From positions 1 to 64,000 of the forward strand of contig VCMS01000181.1 of the NCBI GenBank assembly GCA_022539475.1: a stretch of 64,000 bases of DNA, in the 5' to 3' direction. Below the pieces are notes generated by a model that saw only the letters and a list, made by a program, of their open reading frames with translations, made no database searches and was not told where the DNA came from. The stretch is from Gracilaria domingensis (taxonomy: Eukaryota > Rhodophyta > Florideophyceae > Gracilariales > Gracilariaceae). Both the position numbers and the translations under genes were made by a program. Below are positions 31,268 through 41,767 of this stretch, piece after piece. Position 1 is the first letter of the stretch; the number at the start of each line of letters is the position of its first letter.

Positions 31268-34086
31268 ATGCAACTTCCTGCAAATGGAGACGGAGAAAGA
31301 ATTGCACACCGGGCTTCTAAAAGAGCCCGTATTCATCCGTTTGGACCTGCGACTGATTCGACAATTATCGGGCGTCGTGTGAACGAAAAAATGTTACTCG
31401 GCGGACAAAGACAAAAAATCGCACCAGCTCAAACTACCAGTCCTTCGTATTTGCAGCATGCGGGATCAACTCGTGTCAGGTCTTCGGGTTTTAGTACAGG
31501 GGAAATCGATATATTCTCGAATGCGCCCTCTGAGCCCCGAATTCATGTCCCATCGATATCATTTACGCCACAAATGCAGGGAATTGTTTCCCGAGGCTCC
31601 CAATCTCCCGTACCTAATGTACCAGCAAGCGGAATAACTGACGACCAGCTCGTTTCGACTGCAGAATTGCATTCTTCACAGCGACGGGAAGCATCTCAGC
31701 CCAACCTTTATAGCGACATGGCCACCGAAATTCAAGCACAGCGTCAACGGCAACTTTCTACGACTGAAGAGAACACAGAACGTCGTAGTATTCCTGCCGG
31801 ACACTTTGGCACGCGACCGCATCTTCAAATGCAGTCACCGTCTATTTTGAGAGCAACCAGGGCCCCACTTCTAAACGCCATCAGTTCTTCAACTCAAAAT
31901 CGTGTTTCGAAGTCTTTAGGAAGAACAGCCGCTTTTAGAGAACAAAATGAAGTCACGGAACCTGAACTACTATCTTCATCTCGTCCTCCCAGGCAACCTA
32001 GTGTTCCTCGATACAATGCAAACAGACCCGGATATGGGGCAGGGAGACAAGCTCATGTTTCTCCGGGTTCCCCTTCTGCTAGTGCGGGACAAATGATGCA
32101 GCAGAGAAACCATCTCCGAAGTGATCACGAAGGATCACAACCTACTGTCGCACAGAACGCTCGTACTACAAGTAGAATTGGGGCACGTGGAAGAAACATG
32201 CCATCGAGACGTCGAGGCGCCCCTGAAAGTCGTGGTGGTGGCGCGAATAGGACAAGTAATGCGACAACCGATCAGAGAAACACTGTTCCTGGCAGTGATT
32301 TGCAAGAGATGAAGGAGCAACTCCGTATATGTAACAAGTACCTGGAAAAGATTTGCGGTAATACGGAGAAGACAGCACGTTTCGCCGAGAGTGTGCATCA
32401 GGTTGCTCCACAGCTTATACACGCAGTTGGAAAGCTAGAGAATGAGGTAAGTAACCTACGAACCGCTCTCGTATCCCGACGGAACCGATTAGTCTCCGTG
32501 GAAGACGGAGATAGTCATAAGAAAAGACATATTTTGCTGGCAAACTCTCTTGCGGACGTAATGCGCTTTTTGTATGCCGCCAAGCGATGTGACAAGTTTC
32601 AGATGCGTCCGGAGATAACGTTCAATGAAAAGAGTTCAAAGGCCACGGTGCTTGAGATTGTGTCCTCTATGATTTCGATGGATCTAGAAAACAGCAACCT
32701 TAGAGGTGTGCCTTTTGAAACATTCTTGAACTACTCCACTGTTTCGAACAATGTCGGAGTGAAGGATATTGGCTCCGCGGGATTGATCATCGGGGACGAC
32801 GTAAAGGTGCAAGCGGTAAGATAAAGGGTATTTAGTAGAAGAGAACTGCTTGACAAAGAACTTATGGAAGCCCTTCCAATCGCCTACTTTCGGAAAATAC
32901 CTTTTCTATCGGACTGCAACAGCTCCGAATCTGTGACATGTCAGTCGTACCAGATTGCAGCTCGGGCTCTACAGTTTCTGCGATATCGTAACAAGGTACT
33001 GTCAGAGACTGGTAAGGATTTGCTTCGAGATGGAACAACTTTTCATATAGCCTATACTGCGGCTCGACGAACTGTTAAGTTAAGAGCTTTAAAGCACTTA
33101 AAGCGATCGGCACGGGAGATGGCAAAAGGTTTGACGGATGTCGAGTTGCAATATATCTTAAGATTAGTTATGGATATGGACAAACGAAGAACCGGAACCG
33201 CTCGAGAGATTCACGAGGTGGATTTGAACGGGCCAATATTTGGAGAGAATGACGCTTGGATTGCGTCAAAGGTATGTGTGTTTTCTCTCCCTTAATTGAC
33301 GTTTATGTCTGCGCCCTGTAGTATTCTAACAGTTTACAGATTGAATGGATTTGGCTGAAGCTTGCATTGTCGTTGAGATTGACAGATGCAAGTGGTCGTG
33401 TATTATCTAGGGATGAACGCAGCGCTCTCATAGGTGTACGGTTCAAAACTGGAAACGGGTACAGCCACATAGTTCCATATCTTCAGGAGTGCTTGGAGGT
33501 CGCGCGTTGTATTCGAGCTGAAGAGAACACGAGTTCAGAACCTCTGTCTGTGTACAAAGGACGAACTGATTTCATTCAAAAGTGTGAATGCACGAAAGAC
33601 GTAGACGCCCTGGAGAAACTTGCTGCTGCTACAACTCCTCTTGATGCTATTAGTGCGAGGTTCGATGACTCAGCTCGAGTCTTGACGATTGCTACCAGTG
33701 GTGGGACTCTTCCAGACAACATCGATTTAGAAGAACGTTTTCCATGCTTTTCAGATCTGTCGTTCAGATCTGCGATGACTTCGCCCCGTATTAATTTAGA
33801 GTCTACCGCAATGGGCGATCAAGGGTTTCAACAGGGGGAAGATCCATCGTTCTTTCCGAATAATAGTGAACGAAACTTCCTGGATGTGGGAAGTCGAAAT
33901 GGTTTAGGTGCAGAAGACGATCACACTGGCAATGACTGGGTTGAGACTGCAAACGACGCGATGGATGGCAGTACAGGTCTTTCGTGGGGCTGTAATGATC
34001 ACTTTGAAGCGTCTGGAAGGCTACGTTGTGTTCGGGATGCTGCGAATTGTGATTCATTTGCTGGGGAAGAACTGGTGCATGCGTGA
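31268..34086 (+). CDS. Long disordered/helical protein, one intron, one in-frame stop
   Basis: An ATG at 31268 opens a frame to a TAA at 32822. The same frame resumes without further stops from 32825 through 33271, and after a 68-base GT-AG intron (33272-33339, phase 0, TTCTAAC branch-like site) continues to the TGA at 34084. The first 350 residues are Ser/Arg/Gln-rich and disordered, with an Arg/Gly patch near 32190-32250. A coiled-coil-like segment follows (32300-32480), then an alpha-helical domain. The TAA may be a lesion, may mark two adjacent genes (second ATG at 32864), or may be read through. I recognise no family; an acidic C-terminal tail is present. Confidence 0.65.
33272..33339 (+). 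other. Spliceosomal intron
   Basis: GTATGT donor, ATTCTAAC branch-like sequence, TTTACAG acceptor; 68 bases, phase 0, joining two frames that are both closed across it. Confidence 0.8.
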
Positions 34087-35039
34087 TTTACATCGATTTG
34101 ATGGCACTCTTTTCTATGCAAAAGGGTATAAGAGAAGGTTCAGATATATATAAATGGTTACATATTGAAATGGTAAGAACTCGCGGTTGAGTGATTGAAT
34201 TTGAATCGCGCTCTTAGGCAGTTGCATTGACAGGGATGCGGGCAGCAGGTTGTTAACTGATCTGATCTGGAAGTTTTGTTTGTTACGTCACGAAACTAAT
34301 ATGTACAAAGGGCAAAGTTCCTTGTTTTGGTGCTCGTATTATGATGAAAAGGGGTCATTGTACTTCTGGACGCTTTCGTGGGTCATTCTGAGTTTTGTGA
34401 ATTGTAGCTACGAGAGAAGATCCGTATATCGAGCGTGCTTTTTTGCGTGCTGTTCGTTTGTCGATGATATCAGGTTTCTAATTCAACCAAACTCATGCTG
34501 TTGTTGAAAGGTTTGAGTTCTAGCATGTTACTCTGTTTATGTGTCTTTGATCAAAAGGTCGAGGAAGTCATCAACGCGCGTGGCGTTGAAAGTATGAAAT
34601 CATCGCAGTCGTTTTTCGTGGTTCTTTGCTGAGCTTACTTGCTTTAAGTGTGTATGAAGAAGAAAGGGCTACAGTGTTGGCCATAAGGTCTCTTTATTGT
34701 TTGTATTACTGCCTTTGAGAGGCGGTGCAGACTTATCTGCCGGTTCTTCTCCAGCGTCAGTAAAACCTGAGTGTTGACTGTTTGTGAGAGCGTAAGTTTC
34801 ATTAGTTACATACGAGTGACGTGTATGCGGACAGCAAGGTCAAAATAGAAGTATCCGAAAAGCAAGTCGATTTGGTTGTTGTACGGCGCCAGTTCGATAA
34901 TCATCCGAAGGTGCCCGAACTGTTTCAAAACAGACCACAGACCTCACACGAACTCCTTACCGTTCGTGGCTGTCCGTGGCTCCCCTGAAGACTGCTGTGC
35001 AGTCGAGTCAAAATACTGTACAGCGGTTCGCGCTCGTTT
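34087..35039. other. Gap without a recognised gene
   Basis: Contains the 3' flank of the preceding gene and only short frames (for example 34250-34507 plus, Cys/Phe-rich, no motif). Confidence 0.4.
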
Positions 35040-35044
35040 CCGAC

Positions 35045-35650
35045 GATGACTACTTCGTGCGTCCCACACGCGCAACGTCGTGTCTCAAGACCCGGACACA
35101 ATCCGAGTGCCGTCCGCGCTAACTGCTACGCACCGTACTGAGTGTGTGGAACCTTGCAGCAGCTGCCAAACAGCGTCGCCACTTTGAGCGTCCCACACCC
35201 GCACCGTCCCGTCCATAGACCCTGATACAATCCGAGTGCCGTCTCGGCTGACTGCTACGCACGCTACCCACTCTGTGTCACCTTGGGGCCGCTGACAGAC
35301 GGCACGACCACGGTGTGCGTCCCTCACACGCACTGTCTTATCCGAAGAGCCTGATACAATCTGAGTATTATCTCCGCTTAGTGCAACGCATCTCACCCAG
35401 TCTGTGTGGCCTTCTAACGGCTGCCCTACGGCGTTGCTAGTGCGTACGTCTCACACCTGCACCGTCTTGTTGGAAGAACCTGGCACACTCCGCGTGCCAT
35501 TTGTGCTCAGTACCACGCAGTTCACCCAGTGTGTGTGAGAACTCGCAGCGGCTGCCCTACGGTGTCGCCACTTCGTGCGTCCCACACGCGCAAATTCTTG
35601 TCATGCGACCCCGACACAATCAGAGTGCCATGCGCGTTTATGGCACCACT
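35045..35650 (-). pseudogene. WD40-repeat protein fragment
   Basis: At least four WD40 repeats are visible, of the form GTRIVSGS-x-D-x-TVRVWDA followed by 20 residues and a W/VxCVAVS start. One intact run spans 35396-35085; others on either side are broken by stops (near 35092 and in a V*D segment near 35450) and a frameshift near 35520. Repeats are very alike, typical of recently amplified high-identity WD40 arrays such as those attached to NACHT-type signalling proteins. Neither an N-terminal domain nor a complete propeller is present. Confidence 0.8.
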
Positions 35651-35885
35651 AAATCCCTCTTACTCGGAAACGGCGAGAGAGTTGGACTAGATGACGTCAA
35701 CAGAATCATTGTACCCGAGAAAGTTGGCATCGGGCCTCGCCTCACACTCGGAGTACTCGGCTGTAGCCGGCGCCGCGCCTTGCCGTGCCGAGAAGCACGA
35801 AGCCGTGCCGGACGCTGGTTTCAGGGCTACCGTCGCCGTGTCAGAGCTTTCGGCGTAGCACGCCGATGCGCAGCCGGCGCAAGAC

Positions 35886-36650
35886 ATGCTCAACCGCTGT
35901 GTCAAGCGCTTTGAGCGCCCGCCGGATGCGTCCACCGCCGCGCCGGAGATTTTCATGCTGCACTGCTCGCTCACCATGCTGCAGTTTGAACGTAGCGTCA
36001 GCGCCATAGCCCTGTCACAAGCCAGCGTGCTGCGAGATCGTACCAACGCGTTTGCCATGTGCACACGAGTCAACGTGCTCGCGTGCAGCGCCGAGGACGT
36101 CGAGCTGGACAGCATCCAGGCGCACGTCAAGTGCCTGCTCATGGCGAGCGACGCGCCTGGCGCCGCGGACGAGGCGCCCAACCTGGCTAGCAAAGCCGCC
36201 GTGCGCAGCAAATTGCAACGCGGCGTGACCGTGCTTCGCATGCGCGCGGAGGCGTCTCTGGGCACGGGGGAGGCGGGCATCGCGTTTCCGGACGTGCTGA
36301 CGGCTGTGGTGTTGGCGAGCGCGATGCGACTTGATGCCGGGCATGCGAGGGTGTCGCGAACCGTCGTGGAGGCGATGCTGAGGATGGAGTCGCCCGCGAG
36401 TCAGGGGTTGGCCACGCTGATGCAGGTGCTGCCGATGGCGCTACAGCGGCTGGGTTGGGTACTTCGCGCGTATGCGCGTCATCTTCATGCAGAGTGTCTG
36501 GCTAAGAGGTGCTCTGAAGACGGCTCGGTAGCGGATAAGAAGGTTGTTAGACTTGTGCAACAGGCACTTGATGGTTATCATGCTAGTGGTCATGTCAACG
36601 GTGTACGCGACTCTCTACATGCTAGCGTGCATCCATCACTGGTGAGATGA
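35886..36650 (+). CDS. Helical protein, possibly the C-terminus of a TPR/APC5-like protein
   Basis: The frame encodes about 254 residues, nearly all alpha-helical, rich in Ala and Leu, in a GC-rich patch that contrasts with its AT-richer surroundings. The same frame is open for about 50 codons upstream of an in-frame TAG near 35854, so the visible ORF is probably the 3' part of a longer, broken gene. A segment near the end (LATLMQVLPMALQRLG) resembles the C-terminal helical repeats of APC5-type proteins, but this is a weak resemblance. It runs convergently towards the Cys-rich gene on the minus strand. Confidence 0.45.
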   Translation: MLNRCVKRFERPPDASTAAPEIFMLHCSLTMLQFERSVSAIALSQASVLRDRTNAFAMCTRVNVLACSAEDVELDSIQAHVKCLLMASDAPGAADEAPNLASKAAVRSKLQRGVTVLRMRAEASLGTGEAGIAFPDVLTAVVLASAMRLDAGHARVSRTVVEAMLRMESPASQGLATLMQVLPMALQRLGWVLRAYARHLHAECLAKRCSEDGSVADKKVVRLVQQALDGYHASGHVNGVRDSLHASVHPSLVR

Positions 36651-36780
36651 AATCGGGGTGCGGAATCACATGTCATTTCTGTTTAGCCAGCATGTTGGCG
36701 GAGTTGGAGACGAAAAAATCCATCGCTTTCTATCGAAACCTGAACTAGCAGAAAAGAACCAGTCACCATCCACACGTCTC

Positions 36781-38340
36781 TCACAAACTAATCCAAGACA
36801 TCGGCGTACTGACCCCTGTACTTGCAGGTGAATCGTAACCCTCCGGCCTCCCATAACTCCCTCCTCCCCCCCGCTTGGCCCCGGCTTGAAACGGTAGTTC
36901 GGCGCTGATTTCCTCGTGATCTAGGTTTTCCTTTCTTCGCAGCGCTTCGGGAGTCGTCCGACACGCGCTTTGTTTGGCCTTGTACGTTTCTAGGGGAGCT
37001 GCGAGTTGTTCTCGAGCTTTTTTTCCCTGTCGTGGCCATTCTTCACGCGGATTTCCCTCCTTGTTAGTATCAATGGCTGATGCGTTATTGAATCGCCGCG
37101 GAGACGGCATTGTCGGCGCTGACGATGTATCTGGAACATCCATCCACATGATACAGTGGAAGTGAGCACATGAAACAGGAGATACGCGAACAGACGAGTT
37201 GATAATGACCTTGACCGGCACTTCGCTCTTGCCCTTTCCGTTCTTTCCTAGTTGACCGTACGTATTGTGCCCCAAATAAACAAATAATGCTCGGAGCTCA
37301 TTACCGACAAAAGGTTGTGTCCGCATTTGAATTCTCTGAGAACGAAGCTTAATCGGGGACAGAGAAGTTACGCTCGCATATACCAGACTTTGTATACCTT
37401 CTCTTTCCAAGTTGCCGCACTCCTTAGCTATCCAGTCATAAGATATTGTTTCGTTACAAGTAGATTTGAGCAAAGAAACACAGAGGACAACCCACACATA
37501 AAACCATGACATTATTATCCATAGCGTATAATTTGAAGCTCTCACCAAAAGTTTCCTGCAGCGACAAACACAAACTACACTGTTCAATGAAATGGTCAGA
37601 TATGTGCAACGCACAAGCAGCGCACTGACGTGAGTCAAAGTCGAAGACTTCGCAGATATCACTGGAAAGTATGATATCGCGTCGCGCACAGCTCTTTTGA
37701 GTATCAATATTCTTCAGTTCAATCGCTAACGACTTATAGATTCCTAACGTGTGACGCAACCCAGCTTCATCGGTGTCTCGCTCCGAACGCTTGCGCTTCT
37801 TAGACCCCAGAAAAAGATCGGTGCCAGTCAGCTTAGTTGACAAACGTTGAAAACTCTTTGCTTGATAAATGGCTTCATTCGACAACGTCTCTGACTCTGA
37901 ACTTTGTATCTTTTGCCGCTTGAAAGCTTTTTCCATTTCGCTGTCTACGCGCGTCTGAGTATCGTGAAAGGAAAGTTCCATCTTCACCAAAGAAGCGTAG
38001 ATACCTTTCGAAAAGAAAAAAGTGCGCACAGACCCTGATTACATAGTATTGACACGTTAAGAGTGACGTTATCACGTCTTACAGGTCAATTCACACGCCA
38101 TAAAAACCCTAGGTAATGAAATGTGCACATTGAGATACCTCAAGTACGAGAAACGTTTGTCGGCAAAGTGCTGTTAAAATCTTTAGAGCCTTACGTAGAT
38201 CGCGATAAATGAAAGGTTCTTTGTCGAGTTGTTCCCAAATTACGCAGTTCTTGAAGGAAATATGTTTTCAACGTGGCATTCGTGAAACGACGCACGTAAT
38301 TTTCGTGCCTTGAATTGAAGCTCATGTGTTCTTTCTCACC
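36781..38340 (-). CDS. Cys-rich protein of unknown function, at least three exons
   Basis: Three open frames join with matching phases. The 5' exon ends at 38340. Intron 38339-38035 (GTGAGA...TAATCAG) leads to an exon 38034-37546, and intron 37545-37428 (GTGAGA...GGATAG) to the last exon 37427-36781. The middle exon has a basic nuclear-localisation-like KKRKRSERD and a Cys/His cluster (CAAC-x8-F-x3-CSLC) resembling a zinc ribbon. The last exon has a short VYLGHNTYGQLGKNGKGKS block and a Gly/Lys-rich tail. The true start is unresolved: no ATG opens the first exon in frame, and ATG 37981 in the middle exon is an alternative. Confidence 0.55.
37428..37545 (-). other. Predicted intron in the Cys-rich gene
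   Basis: GTGAGA donor and GGATAG acceptor, 118 bases, phase 1 on both sides. It removes the stop that would otherwise end the middle exon. Confidence 0.6.
38035..38339 (-). other. Predicted intron in the Cys-rich gene (5')
   Basis: GTGAGA donor and TAATCAG acceptor, 305 bases, phase 1 on both sides. Confidence 0.4.
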
Positions 38341-38765
38341 TTCGAAACACGTTCGTTCCAACGGAAAGAAAAACGTGGGCGGCGCAGCCGCTTCAGGTGG
38401 CAAGAGCCGTACATTGTCTTCAGAATTATGCTTACCCTCTTTTCTGAGAAGACATTAGCCGACTGGCGCTGTACCGTTCGTAACGTGGTTTCATAGTCCC
38501 TTCGTGAGATCCAGTGTCAAGCAAATCGAAGTACGGTGCCTTCGTCGTGAGTTGGGTCTTTATGGGGAGCACATTTGTGGATTATCGACGTCAAACACGC
38601 AAAGATTTCAAGGGAAAGAAAAGATTGGACTTATGGAGTTTGAATCGGACGGTTTCAACGGTGAATCGCAGAAGTTAGGATCAAACAGCGAGCATTGACA
38701 CTCATGTGTTGCTATAAAGACACATCCGATGAAGGAATCCGATTTCGAGAAAGATCCTCACTGAC

Positions 38766-40470
38766 ATGGTTCGACGGCGAATCGTAATTCCCGCCACCGA
38801 CTCTGAGGACGACGGTCACCTCTCCCCCTCGCCACCTCCCAACCTTTTTGGCGAGGAGGAGGAGTCCGAGTCTGAGTCAGGGAGCTCTTTCCCGCCGCCG
38901 CAGCAGCCTCAAGCACTCCAGCTGCCAACCGCATCCGAACAACAGAATTCTGTGGATCCTCGCACTCGCCTCCGAACACTATTGGAAGGTCAAAGAAAAC
39001 TCCTACCGCAACACAAGCAATCCCCGGTACTCTTCCGACGACGCGGATCTCGCAGCCGCGCGTCGTTTGATATGGTGGAGCCGTTTTCTTCCAAAAGGGA
39101 GTCGTGGGAGAGCATGGTCAATCAAATCACAGTTCTCGACGGGGATTTCTTTGATAGCCCTGAGGGAAGAATGGAAGAGAACACCGAGAAGAAACGCGGG
39201 ACTGTCGTCTATAGTGGTCTTCGAATGGATGTCACGAATAGCTTTGACCTTGAGACTGTCTTCGATGTTAAGTTCCGATCTAAGGTGGTATTCAGAAAGA
39301 GAAAGTCACAACCATTCGATGGCTTGCGATGCACCGCTGGCCAGTTCATGCGTTTCGTAATCGCAATAGGCCTAGTTGGAAAGGATATCGGTTATCAGAA
39401 GAATATACTGTTTCAAGCGCTAAGCGACACCGAAGCCGTTCAAGTATTTATGAATCATTTTACAATCACATCTTCTCTTTACCGTTGCGTCGAAGTGCAA
39501 CCATTTGCTAACAATCATCAATGTTGCTATAATTCGTTTGCGGGAAGCCAAGGACATAGAGGCCAAGCTACAGATGGTGGCCAAGTATCTTAGAAGTGTG
39601 GCGGCAGAATCTAAGCGCGCTGGGCGCAGAAATAGACGTCGTCAGCGCCTTATTGACATTTCGGAGAAGAACCACACCTTACTCTTCGATGCTGACCTAC
39701 GGAAGGCTTTGTCCATCGCAAAACACAAGTTGAAGGACATTATGAACACGTACGTTCTTGATGAGGCAAAGGAAGTTGGGTCGTTTACGAGAAGGCTGGG
39801 AAAGAATGAGGATCTATTGCACAAATGGTTCCTTAACTTTCTGGCAGCAATTGCGTTTTCTTGCGGAGGTCAGAGGCCACAGGCGATAGCGAGCTTGCAG
39901 CTACCGAGTGTTGCAGAACTGGATCGTGTCGAATCAACCGCGTTTGGAGACTTCTTTAGTCTGAGGTGCAATTCAGATAAGAGAGAAAGAGATGCCAGCT
40001 TCCCGTCGGTTTTGTTTCCCATTTCGATGAAGCAGTTTGTGGAATTTCATAAGCGAGTTATGCGAGCGTACTTGAGAGAGAAATTAAGCTTTGTAGATGA
40101 AGGTGTCGATGTTCGTTTGTTGATGCATTCCCGGGAAGGAACTTGTCTTTGCACGAGGCAGATAACACATTCGTTGCGGACGTTTATGATCAATATTAGC
40201 CGGCGCTACGAGTTTGTGACTTCAATGGTGGTTCGTGCAAGCTTTGCAACTTCTATGATGCACGCCTATAGTAGTGGCCGTATCGGAAAGGATTTGGCAG
40301 AGAAAGAGTTTTTGGAGTTGTTAGGGAAAAGGATGAATACAAGTGCGGAACAACTTCTTAGTGCTTACATTCATATCGGTCGGGTGGAATACGAAAAAGG
40401 TGTGAAGGTTGCAATGGAGCATTTCTTAGTGGTGATGGAAGAAGACGAAGAAGAAGAAGAGGATGAGTAG
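38766..40470 (+). CDS. Tyrosine-recombinase-like protein (two frames, intron or frameshift near 39.5 kb)
   Basis: An ATG at 38766 opens a 275-codon frame with an acidic, Pro/Ser-rich N-terminus and a folded region. From about 39505 another frame continues to 40470. The second part looks like a core-binding helical domain plus a tyrosine-recombinase catalytic fold: Arg in GGQRPQAIASLQLP (39.87 kb), a Lys-bearing beta segment, an RASFATSMM box with the second Arg (40233), LLGKRMNTS in place of the usual LLGH, and SAYIHI with the Tyr at 40366. The His of the HxxR and LGH motifs are replaced (Met, Lys). An acidic tail ends it. The frame switch is either a short intron containing GCTAAC or a 1-base lesion. 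Crypton- or Starship-like recombinases are the nearest concept. Confidence 0.55.
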
Positions 40471-41203
40471 GTTTAGTAGAAAGATTAAAAGTTGAATGTC
40501 TCATAAGCAGAAATGTGCTGTTGAGGGACGTTTTGTTTAGTTCTATTCGCTTACGAACCATCGTTTGCATTAGCCCAACGTTTTGCTCCCTCACCGCATG
40601 CTTACTGCCGCTGCTCAGGAACAGCGATGCCTTTCCCTTCGCTCAGTAGTTCCTCAACCCACGTCTCCAACTCGTTGTCTTACTACTTCTGGCACGGGGT
40701 CTTTCCTGGAACGTACGTATTTGATATCTTCAATAATCTTGTAAGGGTTGGCCAATAACATCCGTTGATCTAGCGTTTGACCACCGTGTGGAGCGCGCAG
40801 TGCATCTTAAACGAGGTCAATTTCTTGTTGCGATGCACAATCGAACGATAATCCAATACGAGACAAAACGCTTGAAAGGACTGGATCAGGATTACATTTG
40901 ACAGCGTAGTATGGGGTGATATCTGGCTACAAGGTTCGAAACAGATTGACCTGCCTGAGAACGACAGATAGATCCGCTGCGTATATGGAATAATGCTTAC
41001 GATGCATGACAGTGGCAAGTAGTTGCTGACGTGAGACAGGGAGACCGACGGGACACGAAGTTTGTGGAGAGTTAAAAAGGCGTGATGCGTGTGCTGAGAA
41101 CACGGCGATGACAGCGGAGCAGTCATGGGGATATAAGAGAAAGAAGAAGCGAGTTGATTAAGATGCTGGTGATGGCGGAGATGAGGAGCAGGCGGAACGG
41201 ATC
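40471..41203. other. Gap before the minisatellite
   Basis: No supported gene. A long minus-strand open frame entering here from 41624 is the translation of the minisatellite and its flank, not a credible gene. Confidence 0.45.
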
Positions 41204-41648
41204 GCATTGGGCGCAGCGACCGATTGCGGAAACAAGAGCAGCGAGCTGAGGGAAGGGGTATGCAGACAAGATCGACGTAAGCTGGATGACGGTGCATGCG
41301 ATGCTGTGTCGAAGCGGAGTGGCTGGCACGGCAGAGTGGAGTGGTGCACGTTGGCATTGGGCGGAGCGACCGATTGCGTGAACAGGAGCAGCGGGCTGTG
41401 GGCAGGGGTATCCAGAAAAGATCGACGTAAGCTGGAAGACGGTGCATGCGATGCTGTGTCGGAGCGGCTGGCACGGCAGAGTGGAGTGGTGCAAGTTGGC
41501 ATTGGGCGGAGCGACCGATTGCGGGAACAGGAGCAGCGGGCTGTGGGCAGGAGTATGTAAACAAGATCGACGTAAGCTGGGAGACGGTGCATGCAATGCT
41601 GTGCCGGAGCGCAGTGGCTGGCACGGCAGAGTAGAGTGGTGCACGTTA
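41204..41648. repeat. Minisatellite, three tandem copies of about 148 bp
   Basis: Copies start at 41204, 41354 and 41499, each with GCATTGGGCGSAGCGACCG, then GATCGACGTAAGCTGG, GACGGTGCATGC and GGCTGGCACGGCAGAGT. They differ by about 5-10 percent and by a 5-base gap in copy 2. There are no unique spacers, so it is not a CRISPR array. Confidence 0.93.
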
Positions 41649-41767
41649 ACACCGTTGGTAATACCAACTTGGTATACCTCTGGTAGACGCCATCGTGCTC
41701 TTTGACGCTCTTGTGAAACGTGATCAGTGCGGACCGGGGGTTGCTCGAATACGGAGATCATGAGCAC

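Noticed and set aside
32786..32870. Tiny intron removing the TAA at 32822
   Set aside because: A GTAAGA donor exists, but no acceptor restores the frame; the candidates give 20-43 base introns out of phase.
41204..41648. Tandem repeats as a CRISPR array
   Set aside because: Units are about 148 bp, head to tail without unique spacers, and the genome is eukaryotic.
40770..41767. Long minus-strand frames across the minisatellite
   Set aside because: Open in several frames at once because the tandem unit lacks stops; repeated Pro/Ser/Arg text with no domain.
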